Shown in pieces: positions 36,917 to 48,357 of a stretch of 64,000 nt of DNA. The translations under genes and the position numbers were made by a program. Position 1 is the first letter of the stretch, and the number at the start of each line of letters is the position of its first letter. Origin of the DNA: Paramecium pentaurelia (lineage: Eukaryota > Ciliophora > Oligohymenophorea > Peniculida > Parameciidae); assembly GCA_905183005.1 (NCBI GenBank), contig CAJJDO010000010.1, forward strand, positions 669,865 to 733,864, written 5' to 3'. The notes beneath the pieces were generated by a model that saw only the letters and a program-made list of their open reading frames with translations, made no database searches and was not told the DNA's origin.

Positions 36917-37427
36917 TTAATAATAATAATAATAGTAATAATAGTAATAATTACTATTATAAAATTCATCTTAATAACACTAAGAAGAGTAAATCTAAAA
37001 TAATGAAATATCAAATAGCATTGATAAGAAAGTTATACATGAAAAACAATAAAATGAACATATAGATTAATAATAAGCAAACTCAAATATTATCAAGAAT
37101 GAAATTCAAGAAAATACTTATCATCCTCCTCCACCAAGGAAACAAAATCATTAAAAATAAGAAAATCATGCTACATTTGCACATCCAAGATTGGCACATA
37201 AATAAGAGAATAATCATAATTAATAATAGAATTAATAGTAAAATTTTTAAACAAATAACCCATTTTTTGATTATTAGGGAGCAGAAGAATATTTTGAAAC
37301 TAGTAATTAAACAAATTTCTAATAATTTTTTGAAAAATAGATTGAAATACCAAAATAGCCAACATCTTAATAGAAAACTAAATAAACAAATAGGAGAGCA
37401 AATGTACCTGGATCATTGTTTGATTGA
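34351..37427 (+). CDS. Gln-rich protein with N-terminal TFIIS central (TFIIS_M) domain
   Basis: About 1,017 aa after removing one 23-nt intron near 34.58 kb (GTATCTTTAT...TTCTAG). Residues 1-115 match the TFIIS central domain: RVRENQKNEFKKILEED, a middle helix ending YTLSGGDHTRDYRTRV, then RLKGTKGQLIRTALVEQIL and TPKELMSLDMSKLSEDS. This domain binds RNA polymerase II in TFIIS and in BYE1/PHF3-type regulators. The remaining 900 residues are dominated by Gln, with Asn, Glu and Ser; one coiled-coil-like block lies near residues 520-650 (LQNENKLLKTTLQ). A long poly-Gln run is encoded by TAA and TAG near 36.87-36.95 kb. No zinc ribbon is present, so it is not a TFIIS cleavage factor. Gln-rich tails suggest condensate formation, which is inference. 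Confidence 0.75.
36850..36951 (+). repeat. (TAA)n tract encoding poly-Gln
   Basis: A nearly pure trinucleotide repeat of TAA with a few TAG and TAT units, in frame within the TFIIS-domain gene. It encodes about 30 Gln with occasional Tyr or Leu. In the universal code this would be a run of stop codons. Such tracts tend to change length, and assembly length may be unreliable here. Confidence 0.85.
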
Positions 37428-37765
37428 TTATTTATCATGTATCTATGTGAATATGATTTAAATGTTAATTTTTAATCTATTTATTTTTTTTACAAAATCA
37501 TATGATAAATTATTTTAGTTGCTAAATCATATTGAGTAGTTTTGAATTTTTTAACAATTTTGAAAATAGAAATCGTTATTTAACTTAAAATAACTAATTA
37601 TTCATAACAATTTAGGTAACATAATAAAATTGAAGTTCTCTAAAGAATTCTAATCTACCTTTTTATAAAAAAAATTCACATAATTAAAAATTGATATAAT
37701 AATCAAGCAATTTTTTTTCCCTTATATAGACAATGAAACCAGATTGATAATTATAATTTAGAAAA
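37428..37765. other. 338-bp intergenic region
   Basis: A/T-rich spacer between the TFIIS-domain gene and the Dicer-like gene, both on the plus strand. No open frame looks coding. The promoter of the Dicer-like gene should lie here. Confidence 0.45.
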
Positions 37766-40234
37766 ATGAGTGATTTGAAATCAGAGTGCTAAGAAATCAA
37801 TAATTGGTTTATAAAAAATACATTCTAATATGAAATTCCTCATTGCTTTACTGCATCTTATAAGAATGACAAAGCATATTTATCTATACTTTCTACTAAT
37901 ATTGGTTTGGTGACTTCAAGACCAATCCTTTAGAATTATAGACCTATTAAAATATATCATATAGATGGTCCATAACAAGAATATACAGAAATCTTTTTAA
38001 AAAATGTAAATTAAGAAATATTATTCGATTATATTTCAATAAGTAGGGTTTTTGATTATAATGTAAGATTATAAATGAGTTGGTATATGCTGTCTCCTAA
38101 AAATATCAAGGCTCATACAATAAATTTTCATAATTTCTTAAATGGTGGATATAGAAATTATTTAATTGTACCTTTAATAAATGACTAAATTGATTATGAA
38201 TTTATGTAGGAATTTATAAAATAAAGAGAAGGATTAGTTAATGGAGAGTGTTTAAAAGATATGAACTTAGAAGATTAAGCAATATCCGATTATTTATATT
38301 ATATCCCTAAAACATAGTAAGTGAATTGCATCTATGCAATAATATCATAACCTTGGAAATAAACTGTGGATGAGTATTTTAATCTTATCATCTAAAATTC
38401 TAAATTTACTTTAGAATAACTTAAGGAATATTACTGTATTGATGAATCCATCCTGAATAAAACAATAGGGTATTTTTTTTATGAACATTAATTCAAAGCT
38501 AAAACAGAAAATATTAATCCTATTTTATAATTGAGATCTTATTAAAACTAATACAATTAAAGAGATTCAGCTTTGGCTATTTTTAAATAGGTAACAACTA
38601 TATAAAGAGTATAATATTATACTGAGGATTAAGTAAATAGTCTTGAAAATAAGACATAAAATTTAAAAATACATTCTTGTAAACCAAAATTAGAACTAAA
38701 TACTTTATCAACTCATATAATGCCTACATCAAATTTATATAGATATCCATTTACTGTTAATCAATATGATAACTTTTTAATGCTTCCAACCTTTTTATTA
38801 GAACTTGAGTAATAATTTATCATAAGTGAATTTGCTAATTCTATTGGAATAGAACCGAATTTAAGAGTATAAAGAGCCATAAGTAGAGCTTCTTATAATA
38901 GAGATATTAATTATGAATTATTGGAGACTTTAGGAGACTCAATATTAAAATTTTTAGCTACTCTTTCAGTCAGCTTAGGTCCTTAGAATACAAATGAAAA
39001 CATATTATCAGATTAAAGATCATAAATAGTGAATAATAATTTTATTGGAAAACACCTATTTAAATATTAATATTTTGGATTATTTTATTATGTTAGATCA
39101 CTTGGTCATTAAACTAAATGGTTTAGTCCAGTACTTTAAAATATTCATTCAAATCATATTTAGCCTGAACCTATAAAATAAGTATCAGCAACTATGCTCG
39201 TAACTTTTTTAGCAGATATCTTTGAATCACTTATAGCATCTGTCTTTTTAGATAAAGATTCCTTATATGATGTTTATAAATTCCTGTTACATTTAAGACA
39301 TCCTGTTTCTTATTATCCACCAACAGAGAAATATTATCCTCATAAACCAATTGTTCAGTAATATCAATTTCCAATAATGCATAATTATATGAGTTTTAAA
39401 GATTTAATAAATCCAGTCAGATAATTATCAGAAGTTGAAAAATAACAATTCTAAAAGAATTAAATAGAATATCTAAATTATTTATAAAGAGAAGTTATTG
39501 AATACTAATTTCAAAATAGATATATTTTATATGAATCATTTAGAGTACAAGGTTCAAATATGGATCTAGATTTACCATTAGAATTATATTATAAATTTCT
39601 GTTAAATTCAAACACACCTTCTACAAGAGGACATTAAATGTTGGAACTCATAGGTGATGCAGTATTGGAATGTTACATTATGTGTAATTGTTTTAATTAG
39701 ATAATCTTTAAATTTACTCCAACAAATTTATATAAAATAAAGATGGTTTTATTATCAAATTCATTTTTATCAAAAATAGCTATTTGTTACAATATTATGC
39801 ATAATTTTTAAGATCCTGCCATATTATAATTTATAGAAACTGTTAAATTAGATGAGAAATTTACATATTATAATGGTAATTTTGTGAGAGTTCCAAAAGT
39901 ACTATCAGATACATTTGAAGCCCTTGTAGGAGCCATATTTATGGATGGAGGATGGTAACCAGTTTGTAAATTTTTAAAAAAGGTTTACTTGAAATTTATT
40001 CCTTTTGTATGCACTTATTTAAATGATATTGATGATCATGTTATTGATAGAGTACATTAATATTCTGCTAGCAAATAAGGTCATATGGATATTAAATCTT
40101 TTAAACAAGAGAATGGATAATTTTGTTATGAAATCAGAATTGATGGTTAAATTGTGGGTAGATTTACTCATGAACATGAAAGAGTTGCAAAAGAAAAAGC
40201 TTGCGAATCAGCATGTAAAAAGTTGAAAATTTGA
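37766..40234 (+). CDS. Dicer-like protein: two RNase III domains and dsRBD, no helicase
   Basis: An intronless frame of 822 aa. RNase IIIa lies around residues 375-500: the signature NYELLETLGDSILKF and a later ADIFESLIASVFLD carry the expected acidic residues. RNase IIIb begins near residue 620: RGHQMLELIGDAVLE and DTFEALVGAIFMDGG, also with intact acidic positions. The C-terminal 60 residues form a double-stranded RNA-binding domain (KQENGQFCYEIRIDG, RVAKEKACESACKKL). The first 350 residues match no domain I can name; a helicase is absent, and a PAZ domain is not evident. In Paramecium, helicase-less Dicer-like proteins make the scnRNAs and iesRNAs that guide DNA elimination during macronuclear development, so that role is plausible. 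Which paralogue this is cannot be decided here. Confidence 0.9.
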
Positions 40235-40344
40235 TTTATGATTGTTAAAAATTAGAATTTAATTTTATTAATAGTTTATAATATATATTATTATTAATAT
40301 ATAGAATATATATAAAATTTATATAGATAAATAAAGAATATATA

Positions 40345-41114
40345 TCAACAACAGTTATTAATACCATTTGGAGTTTCCATAGGCTTTAATTGAACAGCTT
40401 CTTCATAATTGTTGATACTTTTTATATCTTTCTCCTTTTTTTTATATTATCCACCAATTTTAATTCCTGGCTATGAAATCAAAAGTATATTTACATCTTA
40501 TCCAAGAACTATAGTACCATCATCAATTTAATTTAAAATTCTTTATGTAGATTAATAAAATGCAGATTGTACATTAATTCCTTATTTTGCTGATGTTTCT
40601 AGAAATATCAATTATTGCTATTATGCAAATTGCCATCCTTCTTCATATGTTACTGCTCGTCTCTAAATAAAATAAGAAAATATTACTCAGATTCTAAATC
40701 AACTTTATTCCCACATAATGTAATCACCATATTTGCATTTCCATTATTTTTTATTTCTTCCATCCATCTCTATAAATTGTGGAATGAATCTCTTTTTGTT
40801 ATATCATAAACAAGTAAAGCTCCTTCATCATAATAATAAAACTATACCAATTGCTGATCTATAATAGCTTCTTATAATCGATCTAAAATTTTCTTATCCT
40901 GCTGTGTCCCAAATTTAAAGTTTGATATTCATGCTATTAACTTTAATTATTTTTGCTCCAAACTCAACACCTATGGTTGCATCGTGTTCTTATCTAATTT
41001 AATTTTCAATCAATTGTAAAACTATACAGGATTTCCCAACACCTATTATATATTGATTTAATTACCTGTATCTCCTATAATTATATACTTAAGCATCAGA
41101 CTATAATTAGACAT
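40345..41114 (-). CDS. RAB2: Rab2-like small GTPase
   Basis: About 231 aa after removing introns of 23 nt (GTAATTAAAT...AATAG, inside the P-loop codons), 25 nt (GTATAGTTTT...TGAAG) and 26 nt (GTAATATTTT...TTAGAG). Rab2 acts in Golgi and endosome-lysosome traffic. All nucleotide motifs are present: GDTGVGKSC, a switch I with TIGVEFGAK, WDTAGQENFRSI, GNKVDLES and ETSAK. Rab2-type features are the sequence RSYYRSAIGALLVYDIT, NMVITLCGNK and PGIKIGGQ near the end. The C-terminus NNCC provides two cysteines for geranylgeranylation. A Rab4 or Rab14 assignment is possible but fits less well. The third intron uses the second AG of a TTTAGAG acceptor; the first would break the frame. Confidence 0.9.
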
Positions 41115-41547
41115 ATTATTTTAAATAAATAAAGTATTAAATTCCTAGATTTTATTAATCAATAAAACTTTTATTAATCGCTAAGTTTTTTATAAACTTT
41201 CATAATATAATTATCATTTAACATTAAAATTCATATGATTTTAAGTTAGTTAATGTATTAATAATCTTAAAAATAATTAACAAATTCAATTACCTGTTAT
41301 AATAAAATTTAGAATTGTTACAAATTTCTATAAAATAATATATAATAGCTTATAATTATTAAGTATAAATTCACAGTCTATAAATTTAGATGTATTAAAT
41401 TGATGTTATGATAAAATTAATATTATTTAGATCTTCAATATAGGATCTTAATTAGGATATAATTTTAGTATAATGATAAAGATACTATGAATTATTTAGG
41501 CAAAAATAGGAGAAGCAATATAAATTAAATATTTAATTTGTGGTTGA
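41115..41547. other. 433-bp divergent intergenic region
   Basis: A/T-rich spacer between Rab2 (minus) and an unknown plus-strand gene. A short frame from an ATG near 41490 ends quickly at TGA. Nothing coding is supported. Confidence 0.45.
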
Positions 41548-42922
41548 ATGTCTATTACAGTTGAAGATTTGGCAGCTAATATCGACACAGTCTTAGCCTC
41601 TTTGGGAGATGAGAAGATGTATATAATATATAAATCATTAGGGTTAACTGGGAAGTTGTAGAGTAAACAGAGACTAACCTTATGAAACATTTTGATTAGC
41701 TATTCGAAAGACTTTACACTCTTAAAGACTCATTATAAAGAGTGTTTCTTATTAATATCAAAAATTTAAGATAATATGATGCCAAAGATTTAGCATAAAA
41801 GGTAAAAGATAAAAAGCTTGAGCCTGTTGTATTGAAATCACTTACTTAATATGCATTCAAGAATGACAAAGAAGAAATTCTGTTGAATCCTTCACTTATA
41901 AAGGGATAGGTGAATAGTATTGTTTTACCATGGGTTGGTAACAACTTATCAGTAACTGACAAAATAAAGGAGACTAATGAATGGCTTGATTAAAAATTAG
42001 CAGAATTAGAAGTATTTAAACCAAAGGAATCCTAAGAATAGACTAAAACATAAGAAATTTAACCTAAAAGTGAAGGAAATGATAAATGTATGAATATAAA
42101 TGTTAATATTATAGCCAATTATACATTCAAGAGTGACAAACTTAATGAGATTGCATCTTAAATACAAATAATGCATATTCCAAGCACAAATAATATGATT
42201 AGCATAAAAACCTATACTCAAATTGTAGAAGGTAGTGTAGATTTAGCAGAACCTGAATTCATTAGAATTACTTTAGAGAATAGAAAAGCTAGAAGAGAAG
42301 TATTATATTCAGATGGAGCCAAATATGTTTAATTATTGTTGGACTATGTGAATGATATTGAAAATCTATTAATGAAAGCTTAAGAAGAAATCTGCAAAAA
42401 GATCGATATATCCCAATAAACATTAGAATAAAGTGAAATGTTATTGATGGAAAGAGGATTGGGTTAACATGTATTTATGTTACAAGCTTCAGCTCGTTAA
42501 AGAATTAAGGATAAGTTGCCAAAATAAAAATAAGTTTAAATGAATGCTACCAAAGAAATCATTAGATATTAAATTAAATTATTAAATGAGAAATAAGATT
42601 TCTTAAAAAATATGATTGATAAATTACCAACTACATATGAATCTGGATAATTGGTACCTATGGTCTTGAATTTGGTTATGGGAGATATGATATTTGAAGA
42701 ACATAGCTATGAAGAAGAAGATTATATTTCTAATTTAGAAAATCCATGTATTATTAATTAAAATCTTTAGAATTATTCCAAGATCCAGATATGATGGAAT
42801 TATTGAAATCTATTGAAACAGGAGTTGTTAATTTATTAGGAAAAACAGCATTCGCTCAACCACCTTAAGGTATGATGGGTAACATTCCACCACAAATGTT
42901 GTAAAGATAATAACAATAATGA
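41548..42922 (+). CDS. Hypothetical protein, mixed alpha/beta composition
   Basis: About 442 aa after removing two 23-nt introns (GTATATAATA...CATTAG near 41.62 kb, GTATTATTAA...TTTAG near 42.75 kb). It begins MSITVEDLAANIDTVL. The protein is not low complexity: it has balanced composition with LPWVGNNLSVTDKIKETNEW, a Lys/Gln-rich linker near residue 160, a beta-like region (MNINVNIIANYTFKSDKL) and helices such as YVQLLLDYVNDIENLLMKA. The C-terminus ends in Met/Pro/Gln-rich repeats (PPQGMMGNIPPQML). No family is recognised. It looks like a conserved protein, since codon composition and folding-type hydrophobic spacing are regular throughout. Confidence 0.7.
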
Positions 42923-42975
42923 TAAATGTAGATTTAGCATTAAATCATATAAATATATATAAATAATATTATTCT

Positions 42976-44179
42976 ATGGCAATTAATGCATCAACTAATT
43001 TGATAGCTGTTTAAACCACAAATGCTATAAAACTATTAGATCCTAAGACTAGCTCTATATTATAAACAATAGAATCAGATATAAAAACAATATGTTTCTC
43101 CAATCAAAGTATTCTGATTTTTTCATCCAAAAATGTGTTATCTTGTTTTGATTACTAAGGACTTGAATTATGGAAATAACATATTGGAGGTGAATCTTCC
43201 ATAGTATTTGCTTTTGAATACTAATCAATTTATGGCATAATTTATGCAAACAAAGATTTTAGGATATATACTTAAATTTAAGAATTGAAATCTACATTAG
43301 ATTTTGTAGCTAAAGAGATCAATAAAGTTTATCATTACTAATAGTATTTACTGGTTGTGGATGACTTATAAAATAGTAAAAAATACTATAATAATTAGAT
43401 GTTAATTTATTTCTTATAGATGATATTGTATTGTTGAAAACAAAACCTTTTAAAGTTTTTACAGGAAATAATTCTCCAATTAATGATTTTGTACTCAAAA
43501 ATGTACTTGCTACTATTTCCAAAGATAAAGAATTGATCATATTTGATATTGCCACAACACAAATGTATAAATCATCTAAATCAATAGAATATTTTAAACA
43601 TAATTAGATTCAGAACCTTTAACATTAGACATTGATCTTGATTATGTTTATGTAGGATGTGTAAATAAGAATATTTATTAAATTAAATACAATCTATAAT
43701 CAATTAATTATACAATTCAACCTACAACATAAATAAATAAAAGAAAATTACTTATTGGTCATTTAAGTGAAATTAAAAGTGTTAAATTATTTTTTGAAGA
43801 TGGTCATAATTTTATTACTAGTAATTCTGATGATGGTCAGATTTTCATATGGTAAATTGATGGCAATTAAACTACTCTCTCTAGAAAGATAGTTACACTT
43901 CAAGCTCAAAAACTCTATATTATTAAAAGACCTTAAGAACATCAATTACAAAGTGAAGAATAAATTCTCTTTAAATCTAAACGATTATTATAGACTAAAC
44001 CATTAAAGAAAGCTAAATATACAACTAATTAATTTATGATTTGCAAAAAGAGAATCTAAAAATTTAAATTATCTTTTAATTTTACAACCTAACCACCATA
44101 GAATGTGATTGATCCTCAAATCAATTAAATCATTGAAGAAAACCAGAAATTAAAATAGATAATTCATTAATTGTTGTGA
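42976..44179 (+). CDS. WD40-repeat protein
   Basis: About 385 aa after removing two 23-nt introns (GTAAAAAATA...AATTAG near 43.37 kb and GTATAAATCA...CAATAG near 43.57 kb). WD40 character is clearest near residue 240: IGHLSEIKSVKLFF followed by FITSNSDDGQIFIWQID, the GH...W repeat pattern. Earlier blades are more divergent (VLSCFDYQGLELWK, YGIIYANKDFRIYT, LDLDYVYVGCVNKNIYQI). A basic C-terminal extension ends with a short helix (IIEENQKLKQIIHQLL). The number of blades suggests a single propeller. Ribosome biogenesis or RNA-processing WD proteins often have such tails, but I would not assign one. It begins 53 bp after the previous stop. Confidence 0.7.
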
Positions 44180-44216
44180 ATAATTTAATAAAATTTTTAT
44201 TTCAATATATTTAAGG

Positions 44217-45684
44217 ATGAATAAAGTAAATCAAAGTCCATGTAGAACATCTCAAGAAGTTTCAGATCTTTCAAAAGCCTCTGCTAATTAAAAGTTATTA
44301 ACTTAAAAAATAAATGATTTAGAAAATACTGTAAGACATCTTGAATTAACAAATTAAAAATTAACAGATTAACTTAATGATTAAAACATAGAATTGAATA
44401 AGGAAAAATAAAAATACAAAAATTAACAGAATACTTCTACTTAAATTCAAAATTAAAAGGATTCTTAAATTTAAAAATTGATTGATGAAAATTAGAAATT
44501 GGTTAAAACAATCTAAAAAATAGAAACTGATTTACGTAAACTAGATAAAATCAAAGAAGAAAATATCAATTTAAAATAATAAATTCAAGATAATTCATAA
44601 GAAATTGAAGATTTGAAATAAAAAATACCAAAAAATGAAGGCAAATGGTCATCTGATGCAGCATTAGGCATTTTAGCATCTAAAAGAAGCTAAGAAATTT
44701 TAGTCTTAAAAAATGAAAATTAAGAAATTAAATAAAAGAATTAAGAACTATTAGCTAAATTAAATACTTTATTAACAGAAAATCAATAATTACAATCTAT
44801 TATTAAATCTGATAATCCATCATAAAGACTCAATTCTTAGGCTAGCTCTACAAAATAATATAATTCTTCTAGTAAAAAATAAGATTAAACTAATTACATT
44901 TAAAATGAATAATTAAATCAATTATAATAAGAATTAAAAGAAGCAAAAAACACTATTGAAAAATTGAAAAAACTAAATAATTCTAAATCTTCCAATAACA
45001 ATACACCTAATAATAAACCACCATATTATAATATTAATAAAAGTAATTCAAATGATAAGATATAAAAGGCTCAATCTTTTAATAGTTCTGATAATGATAA
45101 AGATAAGAGATTAAGAGATCTAGAAGATTATGTAAGAAAACTTGAATTTGAAAAATAAAATATAGCTCAAAGTATTAGATTAGAGTGTGCTTAAGATATA
45201 AAATAATTATAAGATAAATTAAGAGAAGAATATGAAGCAAAGGCTCAATTAGAAAGAGAATAAGATAAACCATCCTTAGAAGAAGCAAAAAAGTAAAGTT
45301 AAGATAATTAGAAATTATAAATCACTCTCTAAAGATAGAATAAGGAAATCTAAAATATGGAAAAAAAATTAACAGGTATTATTTAAATGTTTAATTTATT
45401 TAATAGAGTTATTAATCTCTTAAGAGGATATACAATAGAGTCTATAAAAAGAGAAATAATTTTAAGATTATTTGAAATAAGAAAAAAATAGATTATAAGA
45501 TTAATTAAAAGAAAAGTAAAAGGAAATTAATGAACACAAGGAAGATATTTTGAAATTAGCTAAGGAAAGATAATAATTGAAAGATTAATTGGATAAATTC
45601 AAATTTGAATCAAGAATAAATTAAAGTTAAACTAGTAATAAACCAGTTAGCTAAATAAGTGAGTTAAGTAAAAAATAAAAATGA
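44217..45684 (+). CDS. Long coiled-coil protein
   Basis: About 478 aa after removing a 31-nt intron near 45.4 kb (GTATTATTTA...TTAATAG). Nearly the whole protein is Lys/Glu/Gln/Leu heptad sequence, for example INDLENTVRHLELTNQKL and YVRKLEFEKQNIAQ, broken by a Ser/Asn-rich linker near residues 230-290. A GKWSSDAALGILASKRS segment near residue 140 is the only part that does not look coiled. This is typical of ciliate cytoskeletal or basal-body proteins, but no homologue is recognised. It lies 37 bp after the WD40 gene and tail to tail with the hydrolase. Confidence 0.7.
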
Positions 45685-45732
45685 TTTATTAAATTTTGCA
45701 CATTATATAAAATATAATTTCATATCTATTTT

Positions 45733-46755
45733 TCAAAGTTAAGATGTTTATTTTATGAAATTTTTAATATTTGTAAAATATTCACTCTGATTATAATTCC
45801 AATTTGAATTATGATCTCCTAAAGGAATATGGTAATTAAATTTTTATTTTGTACTTTTAGCTGCTTCAGATAAAGAAAACATTTATTGATGAGGAATAAC
45901 TTCATCTCGACCAGCTTATACTTTTAATAAATTCTATACATGAAATAAATAAGATTGGGTTTAAAATATATGGTATTATATCTATAGTCTTCCATGTATT
46001 AAAAAAAATAAAAGGAGCTAAGATTTTAAACAATCTATTCATATTTGCGACAACATCTGCTACTTTAGTGAATGAGTTTTCAATAATCAAACCTTTATAT
46101 TGTAAATCACCTGTCTTTTTAACATTTTCTTATCTTTTATAAAAGGCATATGAAGCAACAGCCCCTCCAAGACTTCTTCCATGTGCATAAACATTTGTTT
46201 TATCAATATTTAAATTGTTAAAAACATAATTAGTAATAGCTTCAGCATCTTTTTGAATACCATTTTAATGAGGAGTTCCAGTGCTATAATTATAACCTCT
46301 ATATGCAACAATAACAAAATTGCATTTTACTTGATTATAATATTAATTAGCATATTCCAATCTCCATCCAATATCTAAATAATATTTAATAAATATACTT
46401 CCAGCATTCTCATGAAAAAATACAACTGTAGGAGATGTTTAATAATTCTATTATTTTATAAACCATCCTTTCAATATAATACCATCATGTTAAATTTCTA
46501 TATCTTCGAAGGGTAAATTTCTATATTTTAATATATTAAATGTAAGATATACCTTTCTTAGGGTGATCTAAACTAATGATAATTATTTTGAGAGAATTAT
46601 CCATCGATACTAGGAAGATAAAGTAGTTTCCACTAAACAAAATTGACAACTAAAAAAAGGCATCCAAAATAAAGAATTACTTTCTTAGCAACTTACTTTA
46701 TTTATCCAGATTAAGGAGAAAATTGCATAACAATTTTTTTCAATCTCTCATTCAT
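45733..46755 (-). CDS. Alpha/beta hydrolase of the ABHD13/BEM46 type, membrane-anchored
   Basis: About 321 aa after removing a 32-nt intron (GTATATCTTA...AATATAG near 46.54 kb) and a 25-nt intron (GTATAGAATT...TATAAG near 45.93 kb). An N-terminal transmembrane helix (VILYFGCLFLVVNFVQW) is followed by a lumenal or cytosolic hydrolase domain. The oxyanion-type motif FFHENAGS, the nucleophile elbow GRSLGG, the acid in SGRDEVIPH and the histidine in GDHNSNW make a complete catalytic triad. The last exon join places the aspartate correctly, which supports the AAG-ended intron. Family length is about 330 aa. ABHD13 and BEM46 proteins act in membrane compartments and cell polarity; ABHD17-type depalmitoylases are another relation. 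The substrate is unknown. Confidence 0.86.
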
Positions 46756-47105
46756 AATAGAAATAACAAAATTATATAAAAATATTAAATTTATTCTTTT
46801 GTTTATTTGTATTGTTTATATATTATATATATATGTACTTATAACATCTAATTTCATTATTATAAGGATAATAATTATATATATTAAGTTAAATTATTTA
46901 ATATTATCAATTTGAGAGAATCCAATAAGTGAGATAAGAAAAGATGATAAATTTATCTAAATTATTTTGAACAATTGTAAATTACACCAGTTATTTATTT
47001 TATAATACTAATTATGATTGTAAAAATCGTAAATTTCATTGAAATTTAGTTATTTTTAGGAATTAAATAATAGTCAGAATTTAAATTAAATTAAAACTTG
47101 GATTT
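46756..47105. other. 350-bp divergent intergenic region
   Basis: Very A/T-rich spacer including a short (TA)n run near 46825. It separates the hydrolase and desaturase start codons. No coding signal is seen. Confidence 0.45.
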
Positions 47106-48284
47106 ATGAGTAAGGGTTAAGAGTAGATAAACTTAGCATGTAATTCTTATATTAATTTAGAAATTCGTAAAGCTATACCTGAATCATTATTTAAAAAAAG
47201 TGAATCTAGATTTTTAGTATCAGTTGCTTAAGCAATATCAACCACTGCTCTTTTGGCATATATTGGTTATAGATTTATTCCTTTAACTTGGTATGCTCTT
47301 CCAATATGGATTGTATTTGACTTTTTACTAGGTACAGTTGCTATGGGAATATGTAAATATATTAAATCTATGATAAATAGGGGTTTTAGGACATGAATGT
47401 GGTCATTCAGCATTTTCAGACAATAAATTGTGGAATGATATTTTAGGATATTTCTTACATGAAATATTGTTGGTTCCATATTTTTCTTGGTAACATTCCC
47501 ATGCATTACATCATGCAAAAACAAATCATCTTACAGAAGGAGAAACTTTTTGTCCAGTAGTATTAAACTCAAAAATGGGAAAAATTTACTAAAAAACAAA
47601 AGATATCATAGGAATTGAGTCTTTTTCAATTGTTTAAATATTCAATGTAACAGTTCTTGGATGGCCTCTTTATTTACTTTTAGGTGTAACTGGAGGTCCT
47701 TCAAGAGGATTTACAAGTCATTTTATAGTTCCAAACAAATTATTTCCTTCAAGAATGTTATTGAAAGTATCACTCTCAAATATAGGTCTTTGTTTTGTGA
47801 TATTTGGTTTATATAAGTGGGCATAAGCAACATCATTTGCTGAAGTAATGGCACTTTATATAGGTCCATATTTAGTAGTCAATATGTGGTTGACAATTAT
47901 TACATTTTTATAACATACAGATATTAATGTTCCACATTATGATTCAACTTCTTGGAATTGGTTAAAGGGTAATAATAAATATAATATCCATTAGGTGCCT
48001 TGAGTACAATAGATAGAAATTATCCAGCTTGGATTGATTCTTTACATTTTGAGATTGGAACAACTCATGTCTTACATCATGTATTTAGTGAATTACCACA
48101 TTATAATGCTAATGTATATATAAAAGATAATTCATTTTAGGAAGCTAATTTATATTTCAAAAAAGCAATTGGAGACCTTTATCATAGTGATGAGAAACCT
48201 CTATTGACTTCCCTTTATTAAAGTGCTAGTTTAGTTGGAGTTGAACATAAAGGTGATGGAGTTTGGTTCTATTCTAAAGAGTGA
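47106..48284 (+). CDS. Membrane fatty-acid desaturase (delta-12/omega-3 FAD2 type)
   Basis: About 365 aa after removing introns of 28 nt (near 47.35 kb), 26 nt (near 47.97 kb) and 27 nt (48114-48140). The three histidine boxes that bind the di-iron centre are present: HECGH, HALHH and HVLHH. Surrounding motifs fit plant and protist FAD2 enzymes (YFSWQHSHALHHAKTNHL, HTDINVPHYDSTSWNWLKG, FSELPHYNA). Hydrophobic segments before and between the boxes give the usual four transmembrane helices. The enzyme would introduce a double bond into oleate-type acyl chains in the endoplasmic reticulum. Splicing the 27-nt intron joins PHYNAN to EANLYFKKAIG, which matches the family better than the unspliced reading. 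Regiospecificity cannot be told from sequence. Confidence 0.92.
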
Positions 48285-48357
48285 TTCTTGATATTGATAT
48301 TGTTGATTGTTGTTTAAGAAATGTTTATATAAATTATTATTAAATTAATTAATATAG

